DNA of 64,000 nucleotides. Origin: Gnomoniopsis sp. IMI 355080. Its lineage: Eukaryota; Ascomycota; Sordariomycetes; Diaporthales; Gnomoniaceae. Every line of letters starts with the position of its first letter. The stretch's first letter is position 1. A model generated the notes under the pieces. It made no database searches and was not told the origin of the DNA. It was given only the letters and a program-made list of their open reading frames with translations. The position numbers and the translations under genes are program-made. This document shows, piece by piece, positions 12,378 to 26,434 of this stretch. The DNA lies in assembly GCA_027946555.1 (NCBI GenBank), contig JAPEVC010000008.1:1-64000 (forward strand), read 5' to 3'.

Positions 12378-15300
12378 GTTCTTGCGTCGTCTGGGAGGAA
12401 ACCGCAAGTGTAGCGCTATGATAATACTGGTTTAAGAAGGCGTGTTTGGTGTAGGTGCCTTGGTTTATACGTTGTCTTACAATATGGAAAACAAGGTCAG
12501 CATAAGGTCAGACAGACAGTTACCGCGAGAATCGAACTTCATGAATACAACCAAAACCCAGTCATTCCCTGGTGTTCTCGCCAATCGCAAATTTCTACTT
12601 ATTCACCAGATTGCTGGAGCAGGGTTGTGCGGATCATCACCACAAAGGCCACCTCAAGTTGAACAAGTCGCCGAATCTGCCAAGCCAGTGTGTATTCACA
12701 CATGGCCCTACTGACCATTATTTTCGACGGTGAAGGGGACGTGGGTTGCACCTAGTCTGCGAGGCTGTATACGTAGGTAAGTCACCTGGGCATCGTCGAG
12801 GCTGATCGAAAAATACGGCTCGAAGTGAATTATCAAGTAGGCACAAGGCGTGGGTGGGGTCCTACCAGCAAGGCTGAATATGGCCCATTCAAGAGCTTCC
12901 GATCGCGGAACAGCTAACATCGGGGAAATCCCACGCAAGCGAAAGTTGGAGCGACGAGACAGAAGCCAATAACAACACTTCACTACTCAGGGGACTCGCT
13001 GAATTGTTCTTGCAGATCTTCCTGGCAGATCGTCCCTGCATATACCCTCCCCTGCATATTAACCACCTAAGTACCTAGCTTCCAGACCTCTGAAAGGAGC
13101 GAAAACGTGACTCAAAGAAATAATTTCCAAAAAAAATAATTGTCACGAGGGACCGACATGAGTCCGGCTCGGCAGGTAGTCCCGACTCGTGATGGGCGAG
13201 ATACTGGAGGGCCGTTGGAGGGCTTCTTTGTGCTGACGCCCTTACCATGTGAATGGCTGTTGAGAAAACCAACGTACGCCTCTCTATGCACGCGCAGCAG
13301 AACGTTGGCATGAGCCGCAGATAAGGGGGGGGGGTCGATTTGGGCTGGTTTCTTCGAGATTTTGTGGGTTGGGTTGGGAAAAAAGAGCCAGGCCAGCCAA
13401 ACAACCCTGGGAAGTCCATCCCCGCAACATCAACTTGTCAGCGGTTTCTCAGTATGCACTCTACCATAAAGACACAACATCACGGTTAGCACGAGTCTCA
13501 TGGAACTGAGGCGGGCATGCAATGGCAGGCCCGGGCATGCCGTTTTCACAGTGCTTCAAGGTAGCTGATTGTCTAGTACCGAGCAAGGTCCTGGTTTTCA
13601 CAAGCCTCAGTAGTATTTCCAATTTACCGATCTGCAACATGAAGTTCGACTTGAGGGACCAGCTATCGCCAAACGACGGCGAGCATAGATGATTTCAAGC
13701 CGACAAGGCAGATTTTGAGTGGATTCGACGCCGGCTCTTGTTTATCCATAGTAGGCAGGGGGAAGATCACTTGGCTGGTGAGAGTCAGGTAGCAAGGCTG
13801 TGACGAGGCTGCGCGGTTTCAGCCATTTTGGGAACGAGGGCAGGTATGGCGAATGGAATTAATTGGGGTTAATAGAGGTTCCCTTACGTTTGGAGATTTC
13901 AATCAGGACTGGTTGTTTCCCCCCCCCCCTTTTTTTTTTCTTTCTCTCCTTCTTTTTTTAGCCATTCTTCTTCGCAAGGATATAAATACAAGAAACGAAG
14001 ACAAACCGCATATATACTTGGCCCTGGGAGATAACCCGGTGACAATAAATGGGGTTTGAATTGAAAAGAAGAGGTGATGAGGTACGGGAGAAGGTGAAAC
14101 GACGACCTAATTAAGAGAGACGCGGTGCTTCTGAGCGACCGCAGGATATAGGAGGGAGACCGGCGGCAACTCCTTCACAATGGATCCTGGACATCGCGGA
14201 GAAGACGACGGCCGACCCTAAATCAGTAAACATTAGTTTGGTTTTATAGACGGAGAAGATGGCGGGAACCACCCCGTTCAAGTAGCTCCCATAGGCAGTA
14301 CAAGAGAGTAAGGAAGCAGATATCACAGATAAGGATATCTCAGGCGAGATCACTTCAGGTGCCGACAAGAACACGTCGGTCGCAGACGAGAACACCTCGG
14401 GGGTAGGCGGTTTTGTATATATCCAATAAATGATGTTGGAGCTTAACAATCCTGACGCAGATGGGCGGGAGCAAAGCTGAACGAGCTTCTCAGCACACCT
14501 GCACGCATCGTTAGCGAACCTGAACAGTATACAAAAAAGGTAAAATGGGACCGAAAAAGGCAGAAGAGTTCAGAACGAGTTTTATTCATGTGCACGTATC
14601 GTTGGGAGCTGCTGCTTGGCTTGGGGATTATCGACCGAGGACCTAATGTTGCCGGCGGAGAGAATGTCAGCAGGAGACGAACTGCTGCTGGCTACTGGAC
14701 TGCTGTTGCTGACGCATGGAGTACTGCTCGTCCGGAGTGATACTGTTGGCACAAAGACTACCGGACAGGAAAGGACTGTGTTTAGGACGAGGTGGGCAAG
14801 GTGGTGTTCGGCCTGGGAAACCGCCGCGAATGTCATCGCCGTAGAGGCTTAACCCTGCGGGCCCATCTCTTCTTGCGCCTGCCGCTCTTACCGCTGGTGC
14901 GAGTGCAATCTTTGCAATCTCCAGACGAAAGCGAAAACTATCGAGCCTCATTAGCTGGCTGCATTTGCTCGAAGACGACCTCGCTGCGCTTGGCGGCGCT
15001 GGCGGTGCTGCTGTCGCCGTCTGTGTTGCTCAGCAGAAGCAACGCCCACGACCGCCGTTGTTGGAAAGGACCTCTTTAAGCGACCAGTACTACCATTGTT
15101 GTCTGCGTTGAAAGCATTGATGTCGTCAAGGTCAGCTAGCATGGGCTATGTATAGTCATGGTGAGTACAAAGCTTTGGTAAAGCTTCATTTAGAGCATCG
15201 GTCTCTCATTCACCAGAAATTTAGCGTTCCGAATGGTGTTGATAGGAACCGATGAGGCGGAAAGTTCCTCTTCTGAGCGGTTATGGTCCTATCTCTACCT

Positions 15301-18300
15301 ACCGAGGTACCTTGTCGTAAGTAGCTCTGAACAGCTTGGTAGTGTCTAAGTATGCGTCAGTATCGGTCATCCCATCCGATCACGACATCGTGGGGTAAGG
15401 TCGAAGAAGATACCTCTGGCGTCAACAAATTCAACCTCAGCCTAGAGGAAAAGCAAGCAATTGCAAAGAACTCGAGGTAAGGGACAACCTACAGCGCGAT
15501 TCCACCCAATCTTCGAACTTGGCTTGGATGATCAACAAAATAATAAACGACGCTTCGATTCAAGTTGAGTTCTCCGTGCTGCACGACAATATGCCTGGGC
15601 ACACGTCTCCTCGTGAATGCTCCGCTCTTGACGCCCCCTTTTCACAGCTGTGTCTTGATCTCACTCTCGGTAGGATGGTCCGAGTTGAGTACATCGACCT
15701 CCGATACATTTGGTGGTCTTGACGGCCTGTACGGCCATCCTGTCAGGGAACCTGATAGTGTTCCAAGGTTCACGAATCACCACTGACCCAACGTTTCGAA
15801 GGTCCTTCTTTACCGATGGAGCAGTCTCTGTTACGCTGAATGTGTACTATTGGTGGCTTTCAGAGATCCTTGCGAAGCGTTGCGCACATGTGCCAATTCT
15901 TTCTGATGGCTCACCACCGAGCTCACCCGATATCCTCAAATGATACTACGGTCATTCAGAACACGCAAACCAGGATTGAGCTGCGCAGGGTCCTGACAGG
16001 ACGGGCTATACAACCGCAGCCGTCTCGTCTGAAGGGCGATGTTACTCTGACCCGGGGGACTGCGGTCACATCAGCACATGGTTCACAGGAGAAAGAGCGG
16101 AAGGAGGACAGCCGGGGTAGTTGCGTTAGATTTGATATCAGCATTCCATCTAAAAGCGAAAGGAGCGCGATAGTTTCCATTGAAACAATATACGAGGTTC
16201 ATTTGAGTCCTCTTGATTTCATCACCGTCGAATCCTGTATTTTCTTAAAACCCGCGTTCCCATCTGGAAACCATCGTAAAGGTTTTGCAATGCCTAATGA
16301 GACCCAGGTTCATCTACTATCATTTTCTCCGTGATTACGTCCTGATGTGGCGGGTAGACATGACTTTGAGGCTTCAGAAAAATGGACCTGGTATGATTTG
16401 GAAAGATACTTAGGTAGCGAGCCAGCTTACAGTTTGAGTGAGGTATAGACGGTACCTTATGCCAGAGCTGCTACATTTGTGCCGGCTTTTCAGAGCACCT
16501 CAACGAACAGCATGCAGTAATTCACAGGTCTATCTATTGGCATCTGTCTTTGCGTCCTTCATATGCCTCTTGCTAATCGCAATGATGTGGAGTTGACGTA
16601 CTCGCCACACCTGCACACTCGCCAGGAATACAGAGAGCTGGCCTACCTGATCAAAGCAATCCAAGTCACAGGCCTCAAAAGTGAACCAAATGTGACCTAT
16701 CGGAACGCAGATTGTGTATGACAGTTGCTGCGCGCAAGTAATTTTCAAATGCTGGGTTTGAGGGCGTTGGCATAGGGAAGTGCACTAGCTTCGACGTCCT
16801 GACCACTGTAACAGGCAGGCACCACACTTGTCTCTGTACCTTTGAGTCTCACAAATTTCCATTCGCCTCTCGCTGTGTTGTTGAAACAAACTGAAAGCAT
16901 TACCGGATTTGCCGCGTGCCCATACTTGACGTCTGCGTCGATAGGAAAGTTCACGGGCGGCGAGCTAGCTTGGACAAATAGCTATGGCGCGGGTTTCATT
17001 AGTGAAGACTTATGTGGAGAATTGTGCTTGCCAAAGAGAGGAGATCCTTCCTTGTTTGCCCTCAAACACCTATATCACTAGGTAGGTAGAGTGGCGGATG
17101 CCCAGGTGGCCCTCCCCAACGGTCCACGGCTGGGTGTATGTACCTGAGGATAGCAGGGTCATCGCAAGGCTCGTATTCATCCTCGATCCATTTTGGATTT
17201 TGATTTCATTTGAAAAAGCTGCTGATCGTGGCATGAACCCGAGTCTTCCGCCCAAGAAAGCAATATACGGCGATGTCGGTCTGAACGTGGTGCCCAAAGC
17301 AGAACCTTTGCATCTCGGACCAACCAAGGGGGCTCCCCCCCCGAGGTCTGGGCGATGGGTTCATTGGGCTCCAAGCGTAGCTCTGCGCTGATGGACGGGT
17401 AAGTACCTATTGAGCATGGAGCCCTGCGTATCCTGACAGCTGTCATTGTCAAAGTGTTGGGCCCTGTATTGTGGAGATGGCCTCGAACGTCTTTGCCGAG
17501 CAGTCTGGGGGACCTGGGACATTTCGTTTAAAATCTCAAACAGACTTCAGGTCATTATGAGCTTCAGCACCATGTCCGTGCAGGGGGAGGTCGTCTGCGA
17601 TGACGGGGACAGCTAAGCCGCCTCATAGACGGTGATCTTTGAGTAGGATATAGCATCAGCGTCGGCGAGTTGTTACCCGAGCTGACTATATGCTTGAAGA
17701 CTGACAGAAAGGGACGAGTCATAAAAAGTGAGACCATCATTGGTGGTCCGACTCGACGCACAGACGAGTTCATGACGAGCCTCTTTGGGAAGGTTAGGAC
17801 AACTCACCCTGCATCTGCCATGCTTTCATGAACCTTATATCAGTCGAGCTTATCAAGTACTTTGAGGTTCAAAACTTTCTTATGGAATTTAAATTAGTGA
17901 AGGACCCCTGCCAGGGCTCGGCAGCCTCGACCTCCTCCTCCACCTCCCCCTCCCTTTTCCCCTCACATGATTAGCGGTCTCTCTGAACCAACAGAATTTA
18001 ATTCAGCATCTGCTTGGACCGTAAAGTTTACAGAAAGAGTAGATGCGCATCATTTGTCCCACAGCAATATTGAGGAGAGGGATTGTCCAATATTGCTGAC
18101 GGGGGCCAGGGCGAGCCCTCGACCAGCATGGCCAGACAAGCACGTGCCAGGGACGACGACGACACATCCGTGAGCTCGTATACATACCAATAAGAAAATC
18201 TCGGCCCGACCGGCGGAGTTTTCCAAAACGTCTCTTTCTGCCCGCAAAACACATAATACGCGGTCACTGGTTGGATTGTTTGTTGTTTCTTCATCATCTC

Positions 18301-20417
18301 GGAGAATTACCTACTTTGCCTGCTCAGACCTGACCGGCAGATGCAGCGTATGTCCCCGCGTCTGGGGAAAGGTTCCCCGAGCTCGGCATACCTAGAGTTG
18401 CGCCTGGGGGCTCCGGTGAGGCCAAAACAAAGGACGAGTGAAAAAGACCCCGGAAAGCTTGCTTCACCGCTTCTTTTTGTTTGATATATTCGTTAAATTT
18501 TTTTATACGTGTCATACGTGAGAGTTTATTTTCTCGACCGGGTAGAGCGCCGCTGTGTTGCATATTGGAGTTTCTCGGGCCGGGTGGGTAGGAAAGCCGC
18601 CCGCGTAGGGAGATCGGCAGCTACCATAGCATTCGGAAGGTCAGGGAAGGGTCAAGGTACAGTACAACAAGAACAAGGAGGACCCAGTACCAAGGGTCGA
18701 ACGTTTTCATCAACCAAAAAAAAAAAAAAAAGCGAAGCATTTCAGAATGTCACTACGGCGAGATACTATGTTCGGCACAATTATTGTCGAATCTGGCTTC
18801 AAGGATGACTTTCAGAGTACATGTGCTGATCTTGAAACGACCCCAGCACCCATCGTCCCTCAGATAGGGCTGAAGAAGCTGCAGGCAACTCAGCTAGATT
18901 GCGGAAAATGCCGAGACAAGACCACATCGTCTGCTGTTGAGGGACACCTGGGTATAGACCAAGCAACTTGGCTCAAGACGGCCAAGGAAAAAAAGAAATG
19001 AGAGGCTCATCATATCACGAGCACTTTCCACACAACCATTTGTAGAGATAGCCGATAAATGCCTTTATCAGACCAACCATACTACCCTGAGGTACAGCTA
19101 AAAACTCAATTCCGCACCGACCAGTACGCGAGGTTGCATTTGTTTCGAATGCCAACGGACCACAACACCCAAAAACAACGTGCTTCGCAAAGGGATTACT
19201 CGCATTGGGTGCCTGTGATGGAGGGGCGGGTAGGAAAAACAAGGCTGGGGAAACAAGACGCGACGACCCGGGGCGTTCGACAGTGGATCCTTGGGGCAAT
19301 GCTCAACATCCCTGAACCTGGAGCATCAGCCATGCTGCTCGGGTTTCTTTTTGATCCCTTGTCTCTTTTCTCCTCCTTCTTGTTCAGTCGAGTCTGGAAC
19401 GGGAACAAGCGCCCAAATGCCAAAAAAAGAAGCGGCGCGGATGGGTTATGGCTCTCGGTAGGGGTGCCGAGCCAACGTTGATCTCCCTCAGCTGATTGCT
19501 GAAGCCACACTTCATCCCCGGAAGATCTGATGTTTTGATAAGTCTTTCCCTTTTTTAAGTTTTATCTTGTGATCACCTTGCAAAGTCGCTCCGACATCGT
19601 TCCGAGGACCACGTCTTGCCGGGGCTCGTTTCGTACCCGTTTGATGCTGGGTCTGTCTCTACACCGCACAGCACCATCTCCGGAAAGCAAAAGGAAGGCA
19701 AAGCTTTGGCATGGCCCACCCCATGTCACTCAGGCATGATAGTCACACGAGGATCAAAGACGTTCCCGTGAAGGACCCATCAAAAAGAATAGTTTTGAAG
19801 CAAACTTTGCTGAATAAACAGCATTGCCTGTACTCAGCATGATATGAGATATCAAGGTTGTATACGAGGGTATTGATTGAAAATTATGGCATAACTCCAC
19901 TTGTACACAATCTGAGAATGCCTCCCAACCCGTAATTTTTCCAGGCCAAACGCCTTACAAAGAAAGTTTTCCAAGCCTAAAACAGCAATGAAATATCGGC
20001 CAGCCTCGAAAATATGCTTCATACTTTACAGTTGGTGTGCGCAATACGCCACGCTGGGTAACATGCATTCGCACACACGACACTTGAAGGGCGGGACTGA
20101 GTCACTTCACAGTGAGCGTGGACAGTCTTCCTTGTGCCAAACGGTTCCCCAGTAAAAGAGTCCAACCCAATAAAATACACTCAAATATCCCAAAAGCTTG
20201 TCGAGTGCATATCGTTCGAGCTTTCCCCATCAGACTGCTTGCCGCAAATAGTGTATTGTCTTCTTGTGATGTGATTTTCGAGCCTTGATCCTTGTGCTGT
20301 TCGAGGCAACATGTTGGCCGGGATTCGTTGGGGAAGTATGGGGGCCTGCTGGGAGGGCAAGTCCAGTCCACGGCTCTGCTTTGGCTTCGGCACCTCATGC
20401 TCACGCGCCTGATCTCT
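12378..20417. other. Gene-poor interval (~8 kb)
   Basis: I can support no complete gene here. Open frames are numerous but short (longest 164 codons at 15840-16334) and show no domain. Low-complexity stretches include a G run near 13327-13334, a C/T tract at 13920-13960, a C/T-rich stretch near 17930-17960, and an A run at 18717-18731. Base composition looks similar to genic DNA, so I do not see the strong A+T shift expected of RIP-mutated repeats. A CAG-rich patch at 14580-15140 is listed separately. Confidence 0.4.
14582..15142 (-). other. Possible small multi-exon gene with Q/S-rich segments (unconfirmed)
   Basis: On the minus strand, several frames carry coding-like composition: an ATG at 15142 followed by LADLDDINAFNADNN, and near the low-coordinate end SNSSPVASSSSSPADI with QQQ-type CAG runs in another frame. 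A GTAAGA donor and a TTTCCCAG acceptor lie between them. I could not join the pieces into one convincing frame, and no family is recognised. It may be a fast-evolving low-complexity protein or a non-coding CAG-rich patch. Confidence 0.2.
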
Positions 20418-20866
20418 CTAAGCATGCGCTTGTTGTGGCATGCCTGAGCTGGCGGCGAACACGGCTCGCGGCTGATCGCTGGTGGTGGGTATCATGGGCA
20501 TATGCGGTTGTGTAACTTGTTGGCGGAGCTGCCAGTACAGGCCTGACTGGTCGACGTGAATGATCTCCATGAGCGAGTACTGAAGCACTCCATCCTGGTC
20601 CAAGTAGGGCACCTTGACCTCCCTGGGGGGACTGTTTCCGGCCTGGGCGGGCATGTTCGTGTTGTCATCCCTCCCCTCAGCCTGATAGATGGTAGGCATT
20701 GTTAGTCGTGTGTGAGACAGTGGCCGGACAAGTTCTGGCGTGTTGTACTAACCAGACAACTAGCACATGGTGCGTTGCTCACGTAGACCCAATTGGAGCA
20801 ATTATGGGTGTAGAAGTACTTGCACCGGTACTTGTAGAAACCACCACTTCCGCTACCGCTACCCAT
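20418..20866 (-). CDS. Small conserved-looking cysteine protein (unknown function)
   Basis: 125 aa from two exons, 20753-20866 and 20418-20681. The first exon encodes a Gly/Ser start and then FYKYRCKYFYTHNCSNWVYV, with four cysteines (15, 23, 34, 37) including a closing CxxC, which could bind a metal. The second exon continues as AEGRDDNTNMPAQAGN and contains REVKVPYLDQDGVLQYSLME, then a Gln/Pro-rich tail. The intron is 71 nt with a GTTAGT donor and a TATCAG acceptor and keeps frame. I believe similar small proteins occur across filamentous ascomycetes but know no function. The aromatic/cysteine-rich block resembles a small zinc-binding or nucleic-acid-binding knuckle; that is a guess. Confidence 0.75.
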
Positions 20867-23800
20867 GGTGTTGTGGTTGTGTGGTTCGTTGATTTGGTGG
20901 ATGTTGGATGAGTGTGCTTTCGTGACTGGCCGGAGCACTTGGCAGAAGGTCCGAGGATTGTGGTAGTTGCTAATCGTTCTATTATTAATGAGGAAGGAGG
21001 CAGTTCTTGTCTGCAGCCACGGCACCTGCCAAGTGGTAATGGTCGGAAGGAGCTGAGGCAAACGAAGAGAGGAACAGACGATGAAGTCCAAATTAAAACA
21101 CACAAGACGCAGACCAAATGTTGAATATCGAAAGCCAAACCGCAGACGTGAGAAGGAAGAAAGAGAGATATATATGTTGATGCGACAGGAAGGACGTCGA
21201 TGCAAATTTGTGTAAGGCGGCCTGTGTAAGTCCAGTGTAGGGGTGTGATATGGTTTTTATTTTCCCTTGAAAGCCCCCCCCCGGGGCAGGTTAGACCTCG
21301 TACTCAAGTACGACGGTAAGGTTAGGTATCCGGGCCCCGGCAAGTCTGGACAATCCAAGGTGTGCAGGGACAAGGACATAGGGCCGCATCTGTCAAGCTC
21401 ATCGTGGTGTGCTCGTCTCTTGTGGAGGATACCAGGCACGACAGGGGGGCCCCTGGTGACTGGCTTCGAGCCTCCAACATTGGGCCAGGGGCCGGGGTGG
21501 AGAAAGGCCTCTACTATGGTACCCTAGTTCCTCCTGCCCTCGACCTAACCTAGGTTGGCACCAACTGCTCTGCCGTTCCTGCGAGCCCTGCCAGTCCGCC
21601 AGTCTGCTCACCTACCGGCCTACCTGGGTACCTTAGGTAGGTACTCACCCACATGCATGCCGTCAGAGGCATGCGTGAGGCGCTCACCTTTGAGAACACG
21701 GATTGGATCATTCCAGGGTTCTGAAAATCCGCTCTCGCTTGAGGGATCATCGCCTCCTGCTTCCAGCACAATCACTTTGTTCCCGCGTCACTGTACGTAA
21801 CGGGCTCCGGGGCCATGCATCCTCCTAAAAAGTCTGACGGCTGTCCTTCTTGTTCTACCCACGGTAGGAACCGGACCCGAGTTCGAATTTAATGTGCTGT
21901 CCGCCTCACATCGATCACGGCTCCTCAGATCCTCCGCGCCCCCACCCTATGGCGTCGCCGCGCAATCTTGGCAGCTCGTTCCCACTACCGGTATTCACGG
22001 CAAACAAGAGACGCGGAGTGGAGAGATGCATTTTGGAAACGCCCGCGTTGGGTATCCATTCAGGAGCCATACGGGATCCGACACGCCACCCATCGCACCG
22101 CATTGTCGTCATTCGACAAAGTGGTCGAGGATCGCCATTAGGGGCGGCATAGGAATGGCTGAATCGCACCAAGGCATAGTGTTTATGATTGGCACAGAGG
22201 CGGGCACTTCTGAATAACGCGCTGGAAAAGCTTGGGAAGGTGTAGGTTGCGAAAAGTGAAAAGTGACAGAAGTGAGTCGACGCTATGGTTATATGTATGT
22301 GGACACCATGTCAGAATTGCGTCTTAAGCGGCAGTTACTATGTACTGATTCCGTGCAGATTACGAGGTGGTCCTGGTGGTCCACCTTGGACATACCGTCC
22401 AATCCAAGGGTCGTTGCGCCTGCGGACCGCGCATATGCAAGCCTGGCAAGCTGCAGACTCCATTCGCACATGCGTCGCTCAAACAAAGCTTGCTGACGGG
22501 TGATGGGGCGGCACAGTACAACTGAAATCTGTACAAGTTGAGGCTGAAAGCCGATTCCAAGCCAAGATCGATCTTGCGTCCTCCGATCCCGTCCTGTGTC
22601 CCACACCGGTGACCGAGAAAAAAACAATTGTGTAGCCGGGTAGCGCAGAGGAGTGCATGGCAAACTCGTGGGCGTTCGGATCCGATGCGGATATGGAGAC
22701 AAGCCGTCTCGCCAAGGTGACCATGCCACATGCCCACCACGGCCACTACCGTCACCGACGTTCTCAGCCTTGGAAACAGAGTGGGGGGGATCAGGGCTCT
22801 TGGGGAAATGCACTGTACTTTACGCTCAGTGCATCGGTGGATCATACCCACTCTGGACTGTCTCGAGTGGGTTACTTGCCAGCTTCTCCGCCTCGGCAGC
22901 CACGGTGGGAGTGGAGCCTAGAAAAAGACGAAAGCATGACAGTAACGACTTCTCGAAAATTGCACGACTGCACAGCATTGTGAAGAATGCATCCATTCAC
23001 GCAGGATACTTCCGGCATTGCATCTGTGCGGCATACGAGACATAAAGTATCAGTCTCATACGTGCGAGGTCGCAGAAGAGGGTGTCGCCATGGATGGACA
23101 ACTCATAATTGCCATACTTTGGTACACGAATTGGGAGGCGTGTTTGCGACAGGTCGTTAGCAATGTCCGTCTTCATTCAACCCCCATCGAACGTCGGACC
23201 ACTACCTTACGCGCCTATCCACCCAAATTCCAGACCTGGCCCGTACTGCTCGCGCGTAATGCGTTGGCTAATGATCTACATACTTGCCAATTGTCGTCGC
23301 CCAGTTGTGTGCTGCCCTTTCAGCCAATCTGACTAATTTCGAGATCTTCTAGAAGCACCATGATCCACAGACCTGCACAGCTCGGTTCAAACGAAACCTG
23401 ACCAATGAATCATTGACGAATTCCAGACTCGTGACTTAGCACCTGACATGGCAGTACCTAATTTCTCCACCACCGGCCAGCTCAGACAGCTATCTCCGTG
23501 TTGTTCTCCACTAATGCGGGTGGTCAGCGATATTGTCACTTCCCGTGCCCTCTTCGCTCAGGCTCTCAGGCTCTCAGAACGATGACAGCCTCCACAAAAC
23601 GGATCACCAGCGGTGTTTCGGTTGCCGTGCCCGCGTACGTCAGGGTCCAAGCGACGGGTCGGAGATGCACAGCGCTGCAGCCGCCTGCAACATGGTAGCA
23701 TGGCAGCTTTCACAATCTGCCCCAGAGCAGGCAGGCCAGGTGTGCTTGAGACCCGCAATGCGATCTTTGTTCGCACCTCCTGGCCAACCTGCCTCATATG

Positions 23801-26434
23801 GCGGCGTCGCTCCTGTCGGTATACAGGTGCAGTTCAACACAGCAGGATTTGGGGCGGGCGGATCAGGATGGCCCATCGTCAAGCGTTGAGCAAGTACTCT
23901 CTGATGAGACCACTTGAAGGGTGCCATATGCTGGTGAAGAAGTTTACTGCAATTGGACAGGATCGACCCAGAGAGGTGCGGAGCCCCCTCGGTTATGGTG
24001 ATGACAAGCTATCTCTTGCAAGAGGCCCATTATGGGACAACCAATTCTATGGAAAATCGGCGCAAAATTACGCATCTTTCTTGGGCCTACGTGACTTTCC
24101 TGCCGTGGAACGTGGTTACAACAACCTCCGCAGAACATTGCGACAGGACGAAATAACCAGATCAGTGATCCAGAAGAAGGCTCTTGAAAGCTGACGAGTA
24201 GGCAGGCCGAGTTTCATGCACATGCGGCCCATGATTGCTCATGGCCCACTTCCCTGGGCGGTCATCCCAGAAGCACGAGTACGAAAAGCAACCTGAGCGG
24301 TGCGGTTCATATGCCATTGTGACAAGTCATGTCGCTTGCCCTTTGCATTATTACGGCGCCAAAGTGAGGCCGCGACAACGATCTCGATGCATTTGATAAA
24401 AAATCTTCACGAAAACCAAGACGAGTGTGCTTGCAGAGTTCTCCAGGACCCATCACGGAATTGTCGGCCCTCATAGTACACCTCAAACAGGAGGATCGGC
24501 AGCCGGCTCTATCTTGACCATCTCCCTCTCCACATTAGCCCGTCAAAAGCGTTTCCATTGACTGACAACTTCTCACAGGCTCAGAGTATTGGAGAAAGGC
24601 GCCGTAAAGTGGCGTAAAGCGGGCCGCACTTAAAACAAAGCGTTCATCCTTCAGTCGACAGAAACTGTTTTGACAGCGGCTAGCCGCATAGCACCTTCAG
24701 GGTCCTGCAGGCCCTGCACATGTCAGATTTAAGGCTAAACAAGCGGGTATGCGGATCTCAGGACGCGCATATAGAGTCCAAAACAGCAATTTTAGCCGAC
24801 CTGACTGTCTGGCCGCTGCCCGCGCCACAGGATCGAGATGCTCCATGGCATGCTTACAAGAATTCTCAGCGAAGATCGAGACCGGACTTGGGAGGTAGGC
24901 AGAAAGAGAACATCACTTGTCAACGGTCCGGGGAATGCTTCCGGAGTAGAGACGGGATCGGTTGCAGCCACCTGCAGTCCTCGTTGACCAAACAGAGCCG
25001 AGGCCGAGCTTGATAACAAGCAACACATCACTTTTCTTCTCCCTTTGCATCCCGACTCCCTCTTTTGCGTCGTGGCCACCTCGAAGCCTCAACACCACTT
25101 CTGAGAATCTTACGAGCAGCCTGCCAGACTGCCAGGGCAAGCAAGCTGAGCATGGCTGTGCGGAAGGTCATGGTGGTTCGACCATGCAGACAGTTCATCA
25201 GGAACCGCGCAATCCTTTTCCGAATCAAAAAGCAAGGTGCACACTTGTGGACCTGTGGGGCGGTACAAAAAGAAAAAGAAAAAAAAAGGAACTAACCGAC
25301 AATCGTACAGGTTCATCTCCCCGGTTTTCTATGTCAACGTTTCAATCCCATGGAACCCCCGAGCGGGAAATGCCGTGGTAATATGGGCCGTGCCGCTGCC
25401 GCACCCCGGGAGTCATAAAGACGGGCCGAAGGAGCCGGTCGTACCTATTGTCTGCCAGTGATTTTGTTTCCCTATCGGCAACTGCTGCTGCTACATAGTA
25501 GCAACATGTTCGGCGGGGCCTCGCAAATTTCCAGGGATAGTAGAAATGTAGGTACGTATGCTGCAGGTAATCCATGCCGCTATTCACTGCTTTCCGCAAG
25601 GTGCAGCCGCCTCTGCCAGGATCGCCTGATAATGCGCCCCCCCCCCTTCTCCCGTGCCCCCCTTCCCCGAGTGAGACGATAATGCAGAACAAAAAACCCC
25701 TCCCCAGCACGACAGAGACCCATGAATGCCCCTCTCATGCCACCACTGATGCAACCGACGACTCCCAAGTCGGGCCAGGGCCAGAACAAGACAAATAGGG
25801 GCCTGGCCCCTTCGTTCCTGCTGGGAATCCTCCGACTGGCTCGCAACAAGAACTCGTTACCGGAGTTGCTTGCGTTGCTCTATTTGCTTGGAAACTTGGC
25901 CACAGGTGTGCTGGTGACCCTCTTGTGCCTGTTATGTGAGGTGTTGGAAGGTATGGTCATTTTTCGTGTGGCTTATTAGTGGGAAAATGACTGTCTATTA
26001 AGATCCAGGATGACGGCCACGACGACTGGGCGAGGCTGAGGCAGAGTCCCATTGTGCCAAGTAGCTCATCCGGAAGAAGCATGAGTTTCCCAACCGCTCG
26101 TGGTTGCCTCTTCGATAATACAGCTTCCTCTGATATGCCCAGCACGGTTGGATATCATTGCTCTTCTGGTCCCCTTTCCACGATACTAGTAGCAGAGATG
26201 TCGGGGTCTGGTTTGCCTTTAGAGCCCATAGCCCAGCGACACTCGGCATGCAGAGACCGACAATTTAAAGATATGGTACGATTACTTCGATTGTCTCTAT
26301 CAAGTTCCGCATCAGGCGGGCAAGGATCTAATCTAGTCAATATTGGCTGGCGCCTTTCAATCCATGTTGTCTTGGAAAGTTTTGCCCTGTGTGATCTATA
26401 ATACCATTAAAATGCCCAAATCATTCTGAGACGC
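20867..26434. other. Gene-poor interval (~5.6 kb)
   Basis: No supported gene. Many overlapping open frames on both strands (for example 174 codons at 22289-22813 minus, 193 codons at 23613-24194 plus) lack domains and consistent coding features. Minor elements: AGGTA/TACCT-rich palindromic patch at 21621-21650, a short CTCAGGCT repeat near 23557-23577, an A-rich run near 25267-25288 and C runs near 25638-25646. Confidence 0.4.

Noticed and set aside
12510..12550. GTTCGATTC B-box-like match on the minus strand
   Set aside because: T-stem does not pair and no anticodon arm is visible.
15840..16334. 164-codon ATG-initiated frame
   Set aside because: No domain, no supporting neighbours; composition not clearly coding. 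Left as unassigned.
22289..22851. Minus-strand frames of 163-174 codons
   Set aside because: Overlapping frames on the same stretch, no splice or domain support.
23613..24194. 193-codon open frame in the gene-poor region
   Set aside because: Starts at a non-ATG codon, no domain, overlapped by equally long frames on other strands; likely chance.
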